Source: an uncultured Mucispirillum sp.
GTDB taxonomy: Bacteria > Chrysiogenota > Deferribacteres > Deferribacterales > Mucispirillaceae
Reading direction: 5' to 3'
Length of the DNA stretch: 64,000 bases
Assembly (NCBI GenBank): GCA_944326705.1
Contig: CALVEY010000002.1
Location: forward strand, 60,655 to 124,654
This document shows, one piece after another, positions 34,307-44,350 of the stretch. Numbering within the stretch: the stretch's first letter is position 1; the number at the start of each line of letters is the position of its first letter. A program made the position numbers and the translations under genes. The notes beneath the pieces are model-generated. The model ran no database searches. It had not been told where the DNA came from and was given only the letters and a program-made list of their open reading frames with translations.

Positions 34307-36532
34307 CTAATTAGGTTCTTCCTGATTTAATGAGAATATTTGAAGATTGCTGTCTCCAAGTCCTCTTAAACTGAATAATAAGAAAAATTTAGCATCATCT
34401 TTACTGTATCTTCCTTCTATTGAGTTAACAATAGAGCGGGTAACTTCTGCATTGATTCCAAGGCTCCAGCATTCTGCATTATATAATATAGAGCCGCCAT
34501 AGCTTTTTGGTATTAAACCATTAAAACTCATATCTGTATTATAACCGCTCCATTTATAGTATCCCTGTACAACAATACGCCATATATTTATACCTGAAGA
34601 TATTTGTGCAGTAGTATTATATGTGTTTGATGTTACATTTTTATAAATAGCTCCATTAAATGTATATGAACCTGTTACAAAAAAGTATTTAAGAAATTTA
34701 AGAGTGGTTATATTTGAAAAATATTGTATTTTTGGTTCGTTTTCTTCAAAATCACCTGTATGTTTATATTCAAGCTCTGTGTCATTTGTTAAATATCCTA
34801 ACACATTTGCTTCTAGTGTCATCTCAAGAGGAAGCACATTATTTTTTTCTGCCATAAAATCATAGCCTTGTTCAGCTGTAAATTTAATATTCCATCCTTT
34901 ACCTATTAATGATGTGATAAATTCATAAGAAAGAGAGCTTTGGTATGTTGTAACATCATTAAATAAAAGGTTAGGGTAATTAGTAATAGTATTAACAGTA
35001 GGGTGGACTAATTTTGGAGAATATGAAAGACTTATATTATTTTGTATTGAGTGTCTGAATATTCCATAATCTTTATATATTTCTTTTACTGTTAATGTTA
35101 AATCAGCACCTCCCCAGTATTTTTCTGCAGTGCTTTCATCAAGTGTATATATGCCTCCAAAATCTGGACTGTAGTAATCATTAAAATTAAATGGAAGTGT
35201 GCTGTCCTGCCATCTGATATATCCAATATATGCAGAAGGTGTTATAGTTAAAAATTTTGCATCTATTGGAGCATAAAGTCTGCCATAAGCACCAAATCTG
35301 TTTAATGCCCATTCTGTTTCATTTTTTGGTTTATTTTGGGTAGTATAGTAATACTGAGTATTTTTTGAAACTAATCTGTCATAAGATAAATCATATTCTA
35401 AAAATACATAAGGGATTTCTTTAACAATTTTATTTGCTCTAATAGACGGCATTCTAACAAGCTGATTTTGCGTATAACCAGTTGTAGTATCTCTATAAAG
35501 CATATCTCTTCTATAATATATATGAGTATCAATATAATCACTTACATATTTAAGTTTAAATTCACCAAAAAACATATTTTGATAGTTTTCTTTATTAAAC
35601 ATTGATATAGAGTAGTCATCGTAATCTCTTGTATAAAGATAGTCTGAAACATAATCTCCATTAAAATTAATATATAAATTATCAACAGGTACATACTGGT
35701 TTTTTAATGTAGCACGCCAGCGAGACTGGGTATCTGCTTCTGAGCCAAAGTCTTTTATATGTTCTGCTGCAACATAAAATTTACTTTCATCAGTGTGAGC
35801 ATATCTTGCTTCAAACTGTTCCTGCACACCTCTTTCAGAATAAAGTCCAAGTCCTATAGTAAAGTCATAATTTACATCTGGTGCTATAAAGTATTGAAAG
35901 TTACCCATAGCACCCATAGTTTCATCATAACCAATATTTGGCATTAAAAAACCTGTTTTTCTGTTAGATGATACAGGATAGAAAAACTTTGGTACATAAA
36001 TAAATGGGCTGTCATATATGTTAACTGTTGCATGGTTTAGCTGCATATAACCATCAACATCAAGTTTTCCTTCATACATAGAAAGTGACCATTCTGGTAC
36101 ACTTCCAGAGCATGCAGAAATTTTAGCATCTGTAACAGTAAAAGTGGTAGGACCTGTTTTATCCATATTTTTAGCACAAAGATAGTTAAAAGGTGCCAAA
36201 AACCCTTGTATATTTTCTGCAGTTCCTGTTTCTGCATTAAGATTATATACTATTTTCTCTGCTTCTAATTTTTGTTCTGGGCTTTCTATTTTTACGCTGC
36301 CAGAAGCCTGCACTTCAGTTGTTTTAGAGTTATACATTACTTTCTCAGCTGTAATTGTTAACCCTTTTGCCTGCAGCACAACATTTCCAACAGCTTCATA
36401 CATATTTTCACCAACTTTTGTTACCTGGTCAGCTTCAAGCACATAAGAAATATCTGTATTATTAAATTGAGCAAAAGCAGTAATATTATAAAATAATATA
36501 AATATAAGAAAAAGCAGTGTTTTATACTTCAT
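34307..36532 (-). CDS. lptD: LPS-assembly outer-membrane protein LptD
   Basis: LptD forms the outer-membrane gate that inserts lipopolysaccharide into the outer leaflet. From ATG 36532 it has 741 residues with a signal peptide (MKYKTLLFLIFILFYNITAF). An upstream ATG at 36544 would add four residues. The N-terminal jellyroll OstA domain (VLEADQVTKVGENMYEAVGN onward) is followed by the large LptD barrel, with the typical GFLMPNIGYDETMG segment. Cysteines in YLCAKN and ISACSG and one near the C-terminus (AECWSLG) may form disulfides. It overlaps the end of folC by 11 bases. Confidence 0.93.
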   Translation of the reverse strand: MKYKTLLFLIFILFYNITAFAQFNNTDISYVLEADQVTKVGENMYEAVGNVVLQAKGLTITAEKVMYNSKTTEVQASGSVKIESPEQKLEAEKIVYNLNAETGTAENIQGFLAPFNYLCAKNMDKTGPTTFTVTDAKISACSGSVPEWSLSMYEGKLDVDGYMQLNHATVNIYDSPFIYVPKFFYPVSSNRKTGFLMPNIGYDETMGAMGNFQYFIAPDVNYDFTIGLGLYSERGVQEQFEARYAHTDESKFYVAAEHIKDFGSEADTQSRWRATLKNQYVPVDNLYINFNGDYVSDYLYTRDYDDYSISMFNKENYQNMFFGEFKLKYVSDYIDTHIYYRRDMLYRDTTTGYTQNQLVRMPSIRANKIVKEIPYVFLEYDLSYDRLVSKNTQYYYTTQNKPKNETEWALNRFGAYGRLYAPIDAKFLTITPSAYIGYIRWQDSTLPFNFNDYYSPDFGGIYTLDESTAEKYWGGADLTLTVKEIYKDYGIFRHSIQNNISLSYSPKLVHPTVNTITNYPNLLFNDVTTYQSSLSYEFITSLIGKGWNIKFTAEQGYDFMAEKNNVLPLEMTLEANVLGYLTNDTELEYKHTGDFEENEPKIQYFSNITTLKFLKYFFVTGSYTFNGAIYKNVTSNTYNTTAQISSGINIWRIVVQGYYKWSGYNTDMSFNGLIPKSYGGSILYNAECWSLGINAEVTRSIVNSIEGRYSKDDAKFFLLFSLRGLGDSNLQIFSLNQEEPN

Positions 36533-37667
36533 TGCTGCTACCATTTATATATTCTTTAATATATGCACATAAATAAAATGAACCAGTTACTAAAATAGTG
36601 CCTTTAAAATTACTTTTTGCATACTTAAAAGCATCTATTGGTGACTGTATAAATGTTATATCGTTATTTTTATATTCATGAATACTTCTAATATTATCAG
36701 GTAAAGTTGTAACAATAAGGTTAGGGGATACCTGCTTTAATATTTCAGCAGTATTTTCTATATTTCTATCATTAGTTACTGTAAATATAACAGCATTAAT
36801 ATTTTTCTTTTTCCATGTTTCTTTTATTTTTAATATTCCAGGCATATTGTGAGAGCCATCTAGTATAACATTTCCTATTTGTTCCATTCTGCATGGTGGC
36901 AGCTTTAATGATGGATTATATTTATATTCTTTATCTAATAAAAGATTATAAATATATGATGCTGTAGTATAATTTTCATTATATGGATATGGATAATCAT
37001 TATTGTTTACTATCATATCTTTTTCTATAAACTTAATTTCATTTTTTACTGTATTTTTTATATGCTCTAATACAAATGGTTTATTATAAGCAAGCACAAG
37101 TGTAGAATTATCTCTTAATATGCCAAGTTTTTCATTTATTATACCATATATATTATTGCCAAGATATGCAGCGTGGTCATGCCCCATAGAAGTGATTACA
37201 CAAAGTTTATTATTAATTAGGTTTGTATTTGTAGCATCAAACCTGCCGCCTAAACCTGTTTCTAAAATTGTAAAATCAGGTGATTTTAATGCAAAATACA
37301 TTACTGCTGTAAAAAAAACTGCTTCAAAATAAGAAAGGTTATTTTTTATAATTAAATCTTTATACTGATTAAATATATTATCCATATTATCATCAGAAAT
37401 ATCTGATAGATTATAAGAAATTCTTTCATTTATTTTTAAAATATGCGGAGATGTAAAAAGGGCAGTTTTATATCCAGATAACTGCAGCATTTGGTATAAA
37501 AAGTATGATGTGGACCCTTTACCATTAGTGCCAGCTATATGGATTATTCTGCCAAGACTTTTTTCATTAAACCCAGCTTCTTTTAAAGCGTTATCAATAC
37601 GGCTTAATGATAAGTCTAAGTTTTTAAATTCAAACTTATCTGCATAATAAGATTCAAACTTATTCAA
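36522..37667 (-). CDS. folC: Bifunctional folylpolyglutamate synthase / dihydrofolate synthase
   Basis: FolC adds glutamate to dihydropteroate and to folates, using ATP. The Mur-ligase-type P-loop is GTNGKGST (residues 46-53), followed by TSPHILKINERI. Later come TILETGLGGRFDATN, TSMGHDHAAYLG and LDGSHNMPG, all family landmarks. The start is probably TTG 37667, ten bases after AAGGTGG. The frame is open further up to a TTG at 37730 that has no ribosome-binding site. From 37667 it has 381 residues, slightly shorter than E. coli FolC. Confidence 0.9.
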   Translation of the reverse strand: MNKFESYYADKFEFKNLDLSLSRIDNALKEAGFNEKSLGRIIHIAGTNGKGSTSYFLYQMLQLSGYKTALFTSPHILKINERISYNLSDISDDNMDNIFNQYKDLIIKNNLSYFEAVFFTAVMYFALKSPDFTILETGLGGRFDATNTNLINNKLCVITSMGHDHAAYLGNNIYGIINEKLGILRDNSTLVLAYNKPFVLEHIKNTVKNEIKFIEKDMIVNNNDYPYPYNENYTTASYIYNLLLDKEYKYNPSLKLPPCRMEQIGNVILDGSHNMPGILKIKETWKKKNINAVIFTVTNDRNIENTAEILKQVSPNLIVTTLPDNIRSIHEYKNNDITFIQSPIDAFKYAKSNFKGTILVTGSFYLCAYIKEYINGSSNEV

Positions 37668-37732
37668 TACTAATAAACCACCTTGATTCAAATTGCTTTT
37701 ATTTATACAGATAAACTTAATATTTTGCAAGC

Positions 37733-38311
37733 CTATAAATGAGAAATATCACAAATTCCTTGTTTTTCTAATATTTTAAAGCATTCTGTTAATACAATTG
37801 CTGTGTTGACAGCATCAAATAAAGCTCTATGTCTGTCACTTTCTGGAAGTGATATATTAATATTGAAATAGTCAATTAAGTTATCAAGCTTATAAGCAGG
37901 CAGCCCAGGCACTGCTTTTTTAGCAAGTTTTACAGTATCTATACTGTAAGGAAATGGAAGTTCCAGAGAACAGCAGGCAGCTTCATGCTCAATAAAACGC
38001 ATATCAAAATTAATATTGTGTCCTACTATAATGCTTTGAGAAGCAAATGATAAAAAAGATGGCAGCACTTCGTGAACAAGTGGTTTATCCTGCACCATTT
38101 CATTTGATATTTTATGAATTTTATATGCATTATAAGGGATTTCTATTTCTGGATTAATTAATGCAGAAAATGTATCCTTATAATCTATCTGGTAATCTGG
38201 ATATATTTTTACTGCTGCTATCTCTACCATTTTTGCATATTTTGGGCTGTATCCAGTTGTTTCTGTATCTACTACAGTGTATGTCAGCTTATTAAAAGGT
38301 GTGTTTCTCAT
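37733..38311 (-). CDS. DnaQ-like 3'-5' exonuclease (DEDDh family)
   Basis: From ATG 38311 this is a 192-residue exonuclease domain. Exo I is VVDTETTGYSP, Exo II is VGHNINFDMRF, and the final motif is RHRALFDAVNTA, with the DEDDh residues present. Such proteins proofread as the epsilon subunit of DNA polymerase III or process other DNA and RNA ends. The size fits either a short epsilon or a stand-alone exonuclease. It overlaps rsmA by 20 bases, and AAGGAG lies 16 bases upstream of the ATG, farther than usual. A longer frame starts with TTG at 38344. Confidence 0.85.
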   Translation of the reverse strand: MRNTPFNKLTYTVVDTETTGYSPKYAKMVEIAAVKIYPDYQIDYKDTFSALINPEIEIPYNAYKIHKISNEMVQDKPLVHEVLPSFLSFASQSIIVGHNINFDMRFIEHEAACCSLELPFPYSIDTVKLAKKAVPGLPAYKLDNLIDYFNINISLPESDRHRALFDAVNTAIVLTECFKILEKQGICDISHL

Positions 38312-39110
38312 AAATAATATTAAATAACTCCTTAAATTTTTCAAGAGTCAGTTCTTCTGCTCTTGAAGTATTAATAAGACCAGCCTGCGACAATATGTTA
38401 CTTATATCATCAATATCCTGCAGATTATTTTTTAAAGTCTTTCTTTTCTGTCTGAAAGCATGACGCAGAAATTTAAAAAACTGCTGTTCTTTTTCGCCAC
38501 TATATGCTCTTTCTTCTTTTGGAACGAATTTTAAAACTGTGCTCATTACATTAGCATTAGGCCAGAAATTTGCTCCGCTTATATCTTTTACTTTTATTGT
38601 ATCAAAAATATAGCTTGTAAATACAGAAAGTGAAGAGTATGCCTTTGAGTTAGGCTTTGCAATAATCCTGTCTGCAACTTCTTTTTGAAACATAAACACC
38701 ATATTCTTAATATTTTTACGCATTGCTGCTTTTTCAAATATTTTAACAGATACATTATATGGCAGGTTGCCGATAATTATTACAGGTTTACCTTCAAATA
38801 TTTTATCATAATCAGCATTTGATGCATCTTGATTAATAATAGTTAAGTTTTTATAAAAAAACAGATATCTGTTTAAAAACTCCATAAGCTCAGTATCTAT
38901 TTCTAATGCAACAGCTTCTGCTTTTGTTTCTGCAATTAACTGAGTTAAAACACCGCAGCCTGGACCTATTTCAATAACATTATCATTTTCAGTAATGTCT
39001 GCTGCTTCTATAATTTTATCAAGCATAGATTTATTTGTTAAAAAATGCTGACCAAATTTTTTCTTTGTAAAACCATCTTCGTTTTTAAATGCTTCTAATA
39101 GATTTATCAT
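38292..39110 (-). CDS. rsmA: 16S rRNA (adenine1518-N6/adenine1519-N6) dimethyltransferase
   Basis: RsmA (KsgA) dimethylates two adenines in helix 45 of 16S rRNA, a late step in small-subunit assembly. Its 272 residues begin with KKKFGQHFLTNKSMLDKI. The SAM-binding motif is VIEIGPGCGVLT, the acidic loop ALEID follows, and the catalytic NLPYNVS motif is near residue 125. It overlaps pdxA by 26 bases at its start and the exonuclease gene at its end, all in one minus-strand operon. Confidence 0.95.
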   Translation of the reverse strand: MINLLEAFKNEDGFTKKKFGQHFLTNKSMLDKIIEAADITENDNVIEIGPGCGVLTQLIAETKAEAVALEIDTELMEFLNRYLFFYKNLTIINQDASNADYDKIFEGKPVIIIGNLPYNVSVKIFEKAAMRKNIKNMVFMFQKEVADRIIAKPNSKAYSSLSVFTSYIFDTIKVKDISGANFWPNANVMSTVLKFVPKEERAYSGEKEQQFFKFLRHAFRQKRKTLKNNLQDIDDISNILSQAGLINTSRAEELTLEKFKELFNIIYEKHTF

Positions 39111-40044
39111 ATTCTACCATCATTTTTGCCATATTTACGGCTTTAATTAAACTTGAATAAGAGCATATTCCTTTTCCTGCAATATCAAAAGCTGTTCCAT
39201 GGTCAACAGATGTTCTGATAAATGGCAGGTTAAGTGTAATATTTACAGCTTCCCCAAAGGCGTCCATTTTAACAGGTATCATTCCCTGGTCATGATACAT
39301 TGCTATAATAAAATCCCAATCCTTTGCCTTTGTGTATATAGTATCAGCAGGAAATGGACCGTATACATCTATATTATTTTTTCTGGCTTTTTCAATAGCA
39401 GGGGAAATTATAGTTTCTTCTTCATAACCTAAAGCACCATTATCTCCAGCATGTGGGTTTAAACCGCATACAGCAATTTTCGGGGATAATGTACCAAAAT
39501 ATCTGCCTGCATTATAAGCACTTTCTATGGCATTCATAACATTTTTTTCATCTAAATGGGCTGATACATCTTTTAATGGATAATGTGTTGTTGCAAGAAT
39601 AGTTTTTACATATCTTCCTGCTAGCATCATAGCCTGATTATCTATATTAGACAGATAACCTAAATATTCTGTATGTCCTGGGAAATTATATCCTGCATCT
39701 TTAATAGATTTTTTATTAATAGGGCAGGTTATAACAGCATCAAAATCACCATTTAATGCACCACGAACTGCCATATCTATATAAGATATTGCTGCTTTTC
39801 CACATTCTGCACTTATTTTGCCATATTCGTAATTAAATTTATTATTATCAGGCTCTAATACAGTTAAATGGTCTGGAATATCTTTTTTTAATATATTTTT
39901 ATAAGTATTTTCAACAATCCATTTGTGGCCGATTAATGCAATATCATATTTTTTACTTTCATCATCTAAGAAAAATTTACATACTTCTTCATATCCGATG
40001 CCTGCTGGGTCGCCTGCAGTAATCACAAGAGAAAATTTTTGCAT
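39085..40044 (-). CDS. pdxA: 4-hydroxythreonine-4-phosphate dehydrogenase
   Basis: PdxA oxidises 4-phosphohydroxy-L-threonine in vitamin B6 (pyridoxal phosphate) synthesis. This 319-residue protein opens with ITAGDPAGIG. It contains GHTEYLG and GLNPHAGDNGALG, with metal and substrate ligands. Near the C-terminus are YHDQGMIPVK and RTSVDHGTAFDIAG. The length and all motifs fit the family. It is first in an eight-gene minus-strand operon running to rubredoxin, and the linked pdxA-rsmA order is common in bacteria. Confidence 0.95.
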   Translation of the reverse strand: MQKFSLVITAGDPAGIGYEEVCKFFLDDESKKYDIALIGHKWIVENTYKNILKKDIPDHLTVLEPDNNKFNYEYGKISAECGKAAISYIDMAVRGALNGDFDAVITCPINKKSIKDAGYNFPGHTEYLGYLSNIDNQAMMLAGRYVKTILATTHYPLKDVSAHLDEKNVMNAIESAYNAGRYFGTLSPKIAVCGLNPHAGDNGALGYEEETIISPAIEKARKNNIDVYGPFPADTIYTKAKDWDFIIAMYHDQGMIPVKMDAFGEAVNITLNLPFIRTSVDHGTAFDIAGKGICSYSSLIKAVNMAKMMVEYDKSIRSI

Positions 40045-40223
40045 ATATTACCTTATTATTTTTATTATTCAGTCATATTTATATTATGAAATATCTGCAT
40101 AAATCAAGTATAAAATTATTTACAAAATATATTTTATAAAATATAAAAATTATACTGTAAATTTATATTAAAATTTGATATACTAAAAAAAGTGATGTGT
40201 TTAATGATTTATATGAGGATTGT

Positions 40224-43064
40224 ATGAGTAATTCAAATGAAAATATTTTTGATGAATTAAAAAATAAAATTGCAGGTGATATTTATACTGATAAGATAAG
40301 AAGATATATGCACTCTACTGACGGCAGTATTTTTAGAGTAGAGCCTGCATGTATAGTTTATCCAAAATCTACTAATGATGTAATAGAAATAGTAAAATTT
40401 GCTAATAAATATCAGCTTTCTATCCACAGCCGCGGTGCTGGTTCCGGTTTATGCGGTGCAGCTATCGGCAGAGGGGTAGTGATTGATTTCTGTAAATATA
40501 TGAATAACTTTTTAGGCTATGAAAAAATAAATGATACAGAAGGCACATTTACATGTGAGCCAGGGTATAAGTATGGTGAATTAGAAGCATTTTTAAAAGG
40601 CAGCTCAATGTGGTTTCCAGCAGCTCCATCAAGTGGGGAATATGCAACTTTTGGTGGAATGTATGGCACAAATGCAGGGGGCGGCTATTCTGTAAAATAT
40701 GGTAATGTGGCAGATTATATTGTTGATGCAGAAGTAGTTTTTCATGATGGCCATGTAGATACTTTTTCAAATATAGCTAATACTGATATAGATAAATTAA
40801 CTCCAGAATTAAAAGAACTTTATGATGTTTTAAATAATAATCAGCAGATAATAAATGGCTCTTATCCGCCTATTAAATGTAATGTAAGCGGTTATGAATT
40901 AAGAGATGCAGTTAAAAATAACTCACTAAAACTTCATAAATTATTTGGAGGTTCTGAAGGCACACTTGGTGTTATTACAAAACTTACTTTCAGAGTAATA
41001 CGCAAAAAGCCTTATAATGCACTTGTTATTGCATATTTTGATAATAAAACAAACAGCTCAAAAGCTGCTCAGGTTGGTTTACAGTTTGAGCCTGCTGGTA
41101 TTGAGATAATGGATAAATCTCTTTTAAATTTAGCTGTTACCCATGAACCATCATTAGAAGGCAAACTGCCAACTGATGTTGATAATGTATTAATGTTTGA
41201 ATTTGAAGGGGAAAGTATAGAAGAAGTAAGCAAATACTGCCATGATACAGTAAAAGAAATAACTGAGAAAAAATATTCAACTCAAGCATTTACAGCAGTT
41301 AGTGAAGAAGAAAAAGCAAGCTACTGGGCAGTTAGAAAAGCGGCAGTACCTATATTATATTTATTAAAAGGTAAAAAGAAAATACTTGCACTTGTTGAAG
41401 ATGCAGCAGTGCCTACAGATAAACTTGTGGAATATTTTGATGGTCTTTATGAAATATTTAACAGACATAAAGTAGATTTTGTAAGCTATGGTCATATTGC
41501 AAAAGGTCTTTTACATAATAGACCGCTGCTTGATTTAAAAGACCCTTATGATATTAACTTATTAAAAGAATTAGCTGATGAAGTTTTTGAGCTTGTACAT
41601 AAATTAAACGGTACAATATCTGGAGAACATGGAGATGGCAGAATACGCTCCTGCTATATTAATAAGCAGTATAATACAGAGCTTTATTCTTTATTTTTAA
41701 GAGTAAAATCCATATTAGACCCAGACGGATTATTTAACCCAGAAATAAAAGTGACAAGCGACCCTGCTCAAATGACTAAACATTTAAGATATGGTGCAGA
41801 TTATGGTGCAAGTGATAAAGCATTAAATAAACAGCTTGTATGGGAAGAAGACTTTATTTTAGAAGCAGAAAAATGCCATGGCTGCTCAAAATGTACAACA
41901 GTTACAAATGCTACTAGAATGTGTCCTGTATATAAAGCATTAAGAGATGAAGCTGCAGCACCAAAAGCAAAAGCAAATATTTTAAGAGGGCTTTTAAGCA
42001 ATGTGATAGATTCAGAAGCAATGTATCAAGAAGCATTCCAGTATGTAATAAATCACTGTGTAAACTGTGGAAGCTGCTCAAAAGAATGTCCTTCAAAAGT
42101 AAATATACCAAAACTGGCTTTAGAAGCAAAATCAAGATATGCTGAAAAATTTGGCGTTTCAATGGACGCGAAATTAGTTACTAACTTTGAAATGGCAGGA
42201 AGAATGACTCATAAATTAAGCCCTGTAGTTTCTGCATTAATGGCACCAAAATTTATGCGTAATATTCTTAAACTTACTACTGGACTTTCAAGTGACAGAA
42301 AGTTTGTAAAATTTGCAACTAAATCATTATATGAAAGAGTAAACCAGACAGAAGGTAATGGTGAACAAGTTGTTATGTATTTTGCAGGCTGTTATGCATC
42401 ATTTATTAAGCCTGAAATTGGAGAAAGCACAATAAATGTTCTTAAAAAGTTAGGATATAAAGTGGTTACACCTGCTCAGCACTGCTGTGGTATCCCGCAT
42501 TTATCAAAAGGGCTTGCAAAAGATACACGCAGCCAGATTAAAAAGAATTTAAAAGAATGGGGCAGTTTAATAGACCAGGTTGATTATATTGTATCAGCAT
42601 GTTCCAGCTGCACATTATCTTTAACAAAAGAATGGCTTTATTACCAAAATGATGAAATTACTCAAAAAATTAGAGATAAAACTATATTTATTATGGATTT
42701 AGTTGAAAAACATATAGATGAAGTTGAGGTTATAGAAAACAATATAAGCCTTGGTTATCATATACCATGTCATATGAAACTGTTAAAAAATCCTGCAAGC
42801 ACTCAAAATGTTCTGAAAAAACTTAATGGTGTTAAAGTAGATGATTTAAAAAGCGGCTGCTGTGGTATGGCAGGAAGCTGGGGAATGTCAGCTAAAAACT
42901 ATGATTTATCCATAAAAATTGGTAAACCTATGGTAGATAAATTAATGGCTTCATCATGCAGTGCAGGTATTACTGAATGTCCAACATGTTCTATGCAGAT
43001 GGAGCATTTAGGCAGTAAGGAAGTAATGCATCCTATTGAGGTAGTAGATAAATGTATAAAATAA
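40224..43064 (+). CDS. Fused FAD-binding / Fe-S 2-hydroxyacid dehydrogenase (YdiJ/GlcD-GlcF type)
   Basis: The start is ATG 40224 with GAGG at 40215-40218; the frame upstream to 40197 lacks such a site. The 946-residue protein joins a FAD_binding_4/oxidase C-terminal half (SRGAGSGLCGAAIG, GGSEGTLGVIT, GEHGDGRIR) to an iron-sulfur half. The first cluster motif is C-x2-C-x2-C-x9-CP (CHGCSKC...MCP). The second is the classical CVNCGSCSKECP. The tail has CCG-type motifs (CCGIPH, SSCTLSL, CCGMAGSWG) as in HdrD/GlcF. The wide first cluster recalls E. coli YdiJ, a D-2-hydroxyglutarate dehydrogenase; D-lactate or glycolate are alternatives. It is the first gene of the long rightward cluster. Confidence 0.88.
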   Translation: MSNSNENIFDELKNKIAGDIYTDKIRRYMHSTDGSIFRVEPACIVYPKSTNDVIEIVKFANKYQLSIHSRGAGSGLCGAAIGRGVVIDFCKYMNNFLGYEKINDTEGTFTCEPGYKYGELEAFLKGSSMWFPAAPSSGEYATFGGMYGTNAGGGYSVKYGNVADYIVDAEVVFHDGHVDTFSNIANTDIDKLTPELKELYDVLNNNQQIINGSYPPIKCNVSGYELRDAVKNNSLKLHKLFGGSEGTLGVITKLTFRVIRKKPYNALVIAYFDNKTNSSKAAQVGLQFEPAGIEIMDKSLLNLAVTHEPSLEGKLPTDVDNVLMFEFEGESIEEVSKYCHDTVKEITEKKYSTQAFTAVSEEEKASYWAVRKAAVPILYLLKGKKKILALVEDAAVPTDKLVEYFDGLYEIFNRHKVDFVSYGHIAKGLLHNRPLLDLKDPYDINLLKELADEVFELVHKLNGTISGEHGDGRIRSCYINKQYNTELYSLFLRVKSILDPDGLFNPEIKVTSDPAQMTKHLRYGADYGASDKALNKQLVWEEDFILEAEKCHGCSKCTTVTNATRMCPVYKALRDEAAAPKAKANILRGLLSNVIDSEAMYQEAFQYVINHCVNCGSCSKECPSKVNIPKLALEAKSRYAEKFGVSMDAKLVTNFEMAGRMTHKLSPVVSALMAPKFMRNILKLTTGLSSDRKFVKFATKSLYERVNQTEGNGEQVVMYFAGCYASFIKPEIGESTINVLKKLGYKVVTPAQHCCGIPHLSKGLAKDTRSQIKKNLKEWGSLIDQVDYIVSACSSCTLSLTKEWLYYQNDEITQKIRDKTIFIMDLVEKHIDEVEVIENNISLGYHIPCHMKLLKNPASTQNVLKKLNGVKVDDLKSGCCGMAGSWGMSAKNYDLSIKIGKPMVDKLMASSCSAGITECPTCSMQMEHLGSKEVMHPIEVVDKCIK

Positions 43065-44350
43065 CACTTGCTGTTTTTTCTATACTGCTTTTTGCTTTTA
43101 ATGGCTATTGTGCTGATAATAAAAGTAAAAGTGATGTAGAGAATAATAAGGCAGAAACTGAAGCTAAAGCTCCAGATATGAGTTTTAATGATGACTATTT
43201 TGTAGGCTTAAAAGCTTTTGATGATGGTTTGTATGATGTGGCAGAATCATGCCTTGCAAACTATTTAAGCTATGAAAATAAGTCTCAAAAAGCAGGGTTT
43301 GCTACATATCTTTTATATCAAGTATATATGTCGCAGGGTAATTATAAATCTGCACAATATACTTTTACCCAGCTTGCAAACTTTAAAGATAGCAGATTTA
43401 ATAGACAAAAAATGCTTAAAGACCAAATGTTTATAGAAACAAAGTTAAGCTGTGATGGAGCAAAAAATCTGCTTTTAACAAGCCCTAAAAATGAATATCT
43501 TGAAGTATATGCAAAAAGTGCATGTGTAGTTGATAAAGATATAACTAATCTGTTAAGTAAAATAGATGTATCTTCTGAAACATTATATACAGTTTTAGAA
43601 AGAGTGCAGAAAGATAAAGAACTTGTTTTTTCTACTTATGATAACTTAAAGGCAGAAAAACGCACTCCAAAACTTATGAATTTTTATGGCAAATATTTCT
43701 ATTCTCATAATATGAAAGCAGAGTTTTATGCTTTATACAAAGTATATCAGGACAGTGAACTTGCATCTTTTGTTCTTGATGATACATGGAAAAGTGGTGA
43801 TTATAAAAAATATATTGAATCCTTTAAAAAAGAAGTAAAAAATGATTATAAACTTGATAAAATTGTATACTGCAGAATGATAGAAGCATCTAACAAAGAA
43901 ATGGTTAATTTTGACTGTGATTTAGTAGATAAATGCTTAGGCATAAAAAGCCCTGATTTTAATAAAACAAAGTTAGCATGTTACATGAGAAAAGAAGATA
44001 AAGAAAAAATCTCATGGTTTATTGGAACTTTAACTGTGCAGGATACTTTAAAACTTTGCGAGTACGGCAAATATATAATAGGCAAAAAATTATATGATAT
44101 TAAATTTTTAAATAAATTTGAAAAATGCCCAGATAAAGCATCAATGTATGAATCACTGCTGAAATTTAAAGATTATAATGGAATAATAAGATTAGGCGGC
44201 AGTGGAAGCAGTCAGTTAGATATTGCTTATATGGCAATAGCTTATTATAATCTTGGCAATAATACTCAGTATAATAATTATTTAAACAAATTAACTGATG
44301 TAGATTTATCTGGTATGGTAAAAAGAGCAGTAAGCAGAGGTAGCTTATAA
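43052..44350 (+). CDS. Exported TPR-like protein, unknown function
   Basis: This 432-residue protein has a signal peptide ending near NGYCA (residue 20). Helical repeats such as YFVGLKAFDDGLYDVAESCL, then TYLLYQVYMSQGNYKSAQYT, and near the end IAYMAIAYYNLGNNTQYNNY are tetratricopeptide-like. It is therefore probably periplasmic and involved in protein contacts. Several cysteines are scattered through it. It overlaps the dehydrogenase gene by 13 bases and the next TPR gene by one base. No specific family was recognised. Confidence 0.65.
   Translation: MYKITLAVFSILLFAFNGYCADNKSKSDVENNKAETEAKAPDMSFNDDYFVGLKAFDDGLYDVAESCLANYLSYENKSQKAGFATYLLYQVYMSQGNYKSAQYTFTQLANFKDSRFNRQKMLKDQMFIETKLSCDGAKNLLLTSPKNEYLEVYAKSACVVDKDITNLLSKIDVSSETLYTVLERVQKDKELVFSTYDNLKAEKRTPKLMNFYGKYFYSHNMKAEFYALYKVYQDSELASFVLDDTWKSGDYKKYIESFKKEVKNDYKLDKIVYCRMIEASNKEMVNFDCDLVDKCLGIKSPDFNKTKLACYMRKEDKEKISWFIGTLTVQDTLKLCEYGKYIIGKKLYDIKFLNKFEKCPDKASMYESLLKFKDYNGIIRLGGSGSSQLDIAYMAIAYYNLGNNTQYNNYLNKLTDVDLSGMVKRAVSRGSL

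Noticed and set aside
36544..36544. Alternative ATG for LptD four codons upstream
   Set aside because: Possible, but the signal peptide is normal from ATG 36532 and neither start has a clear ribosome-binding site.
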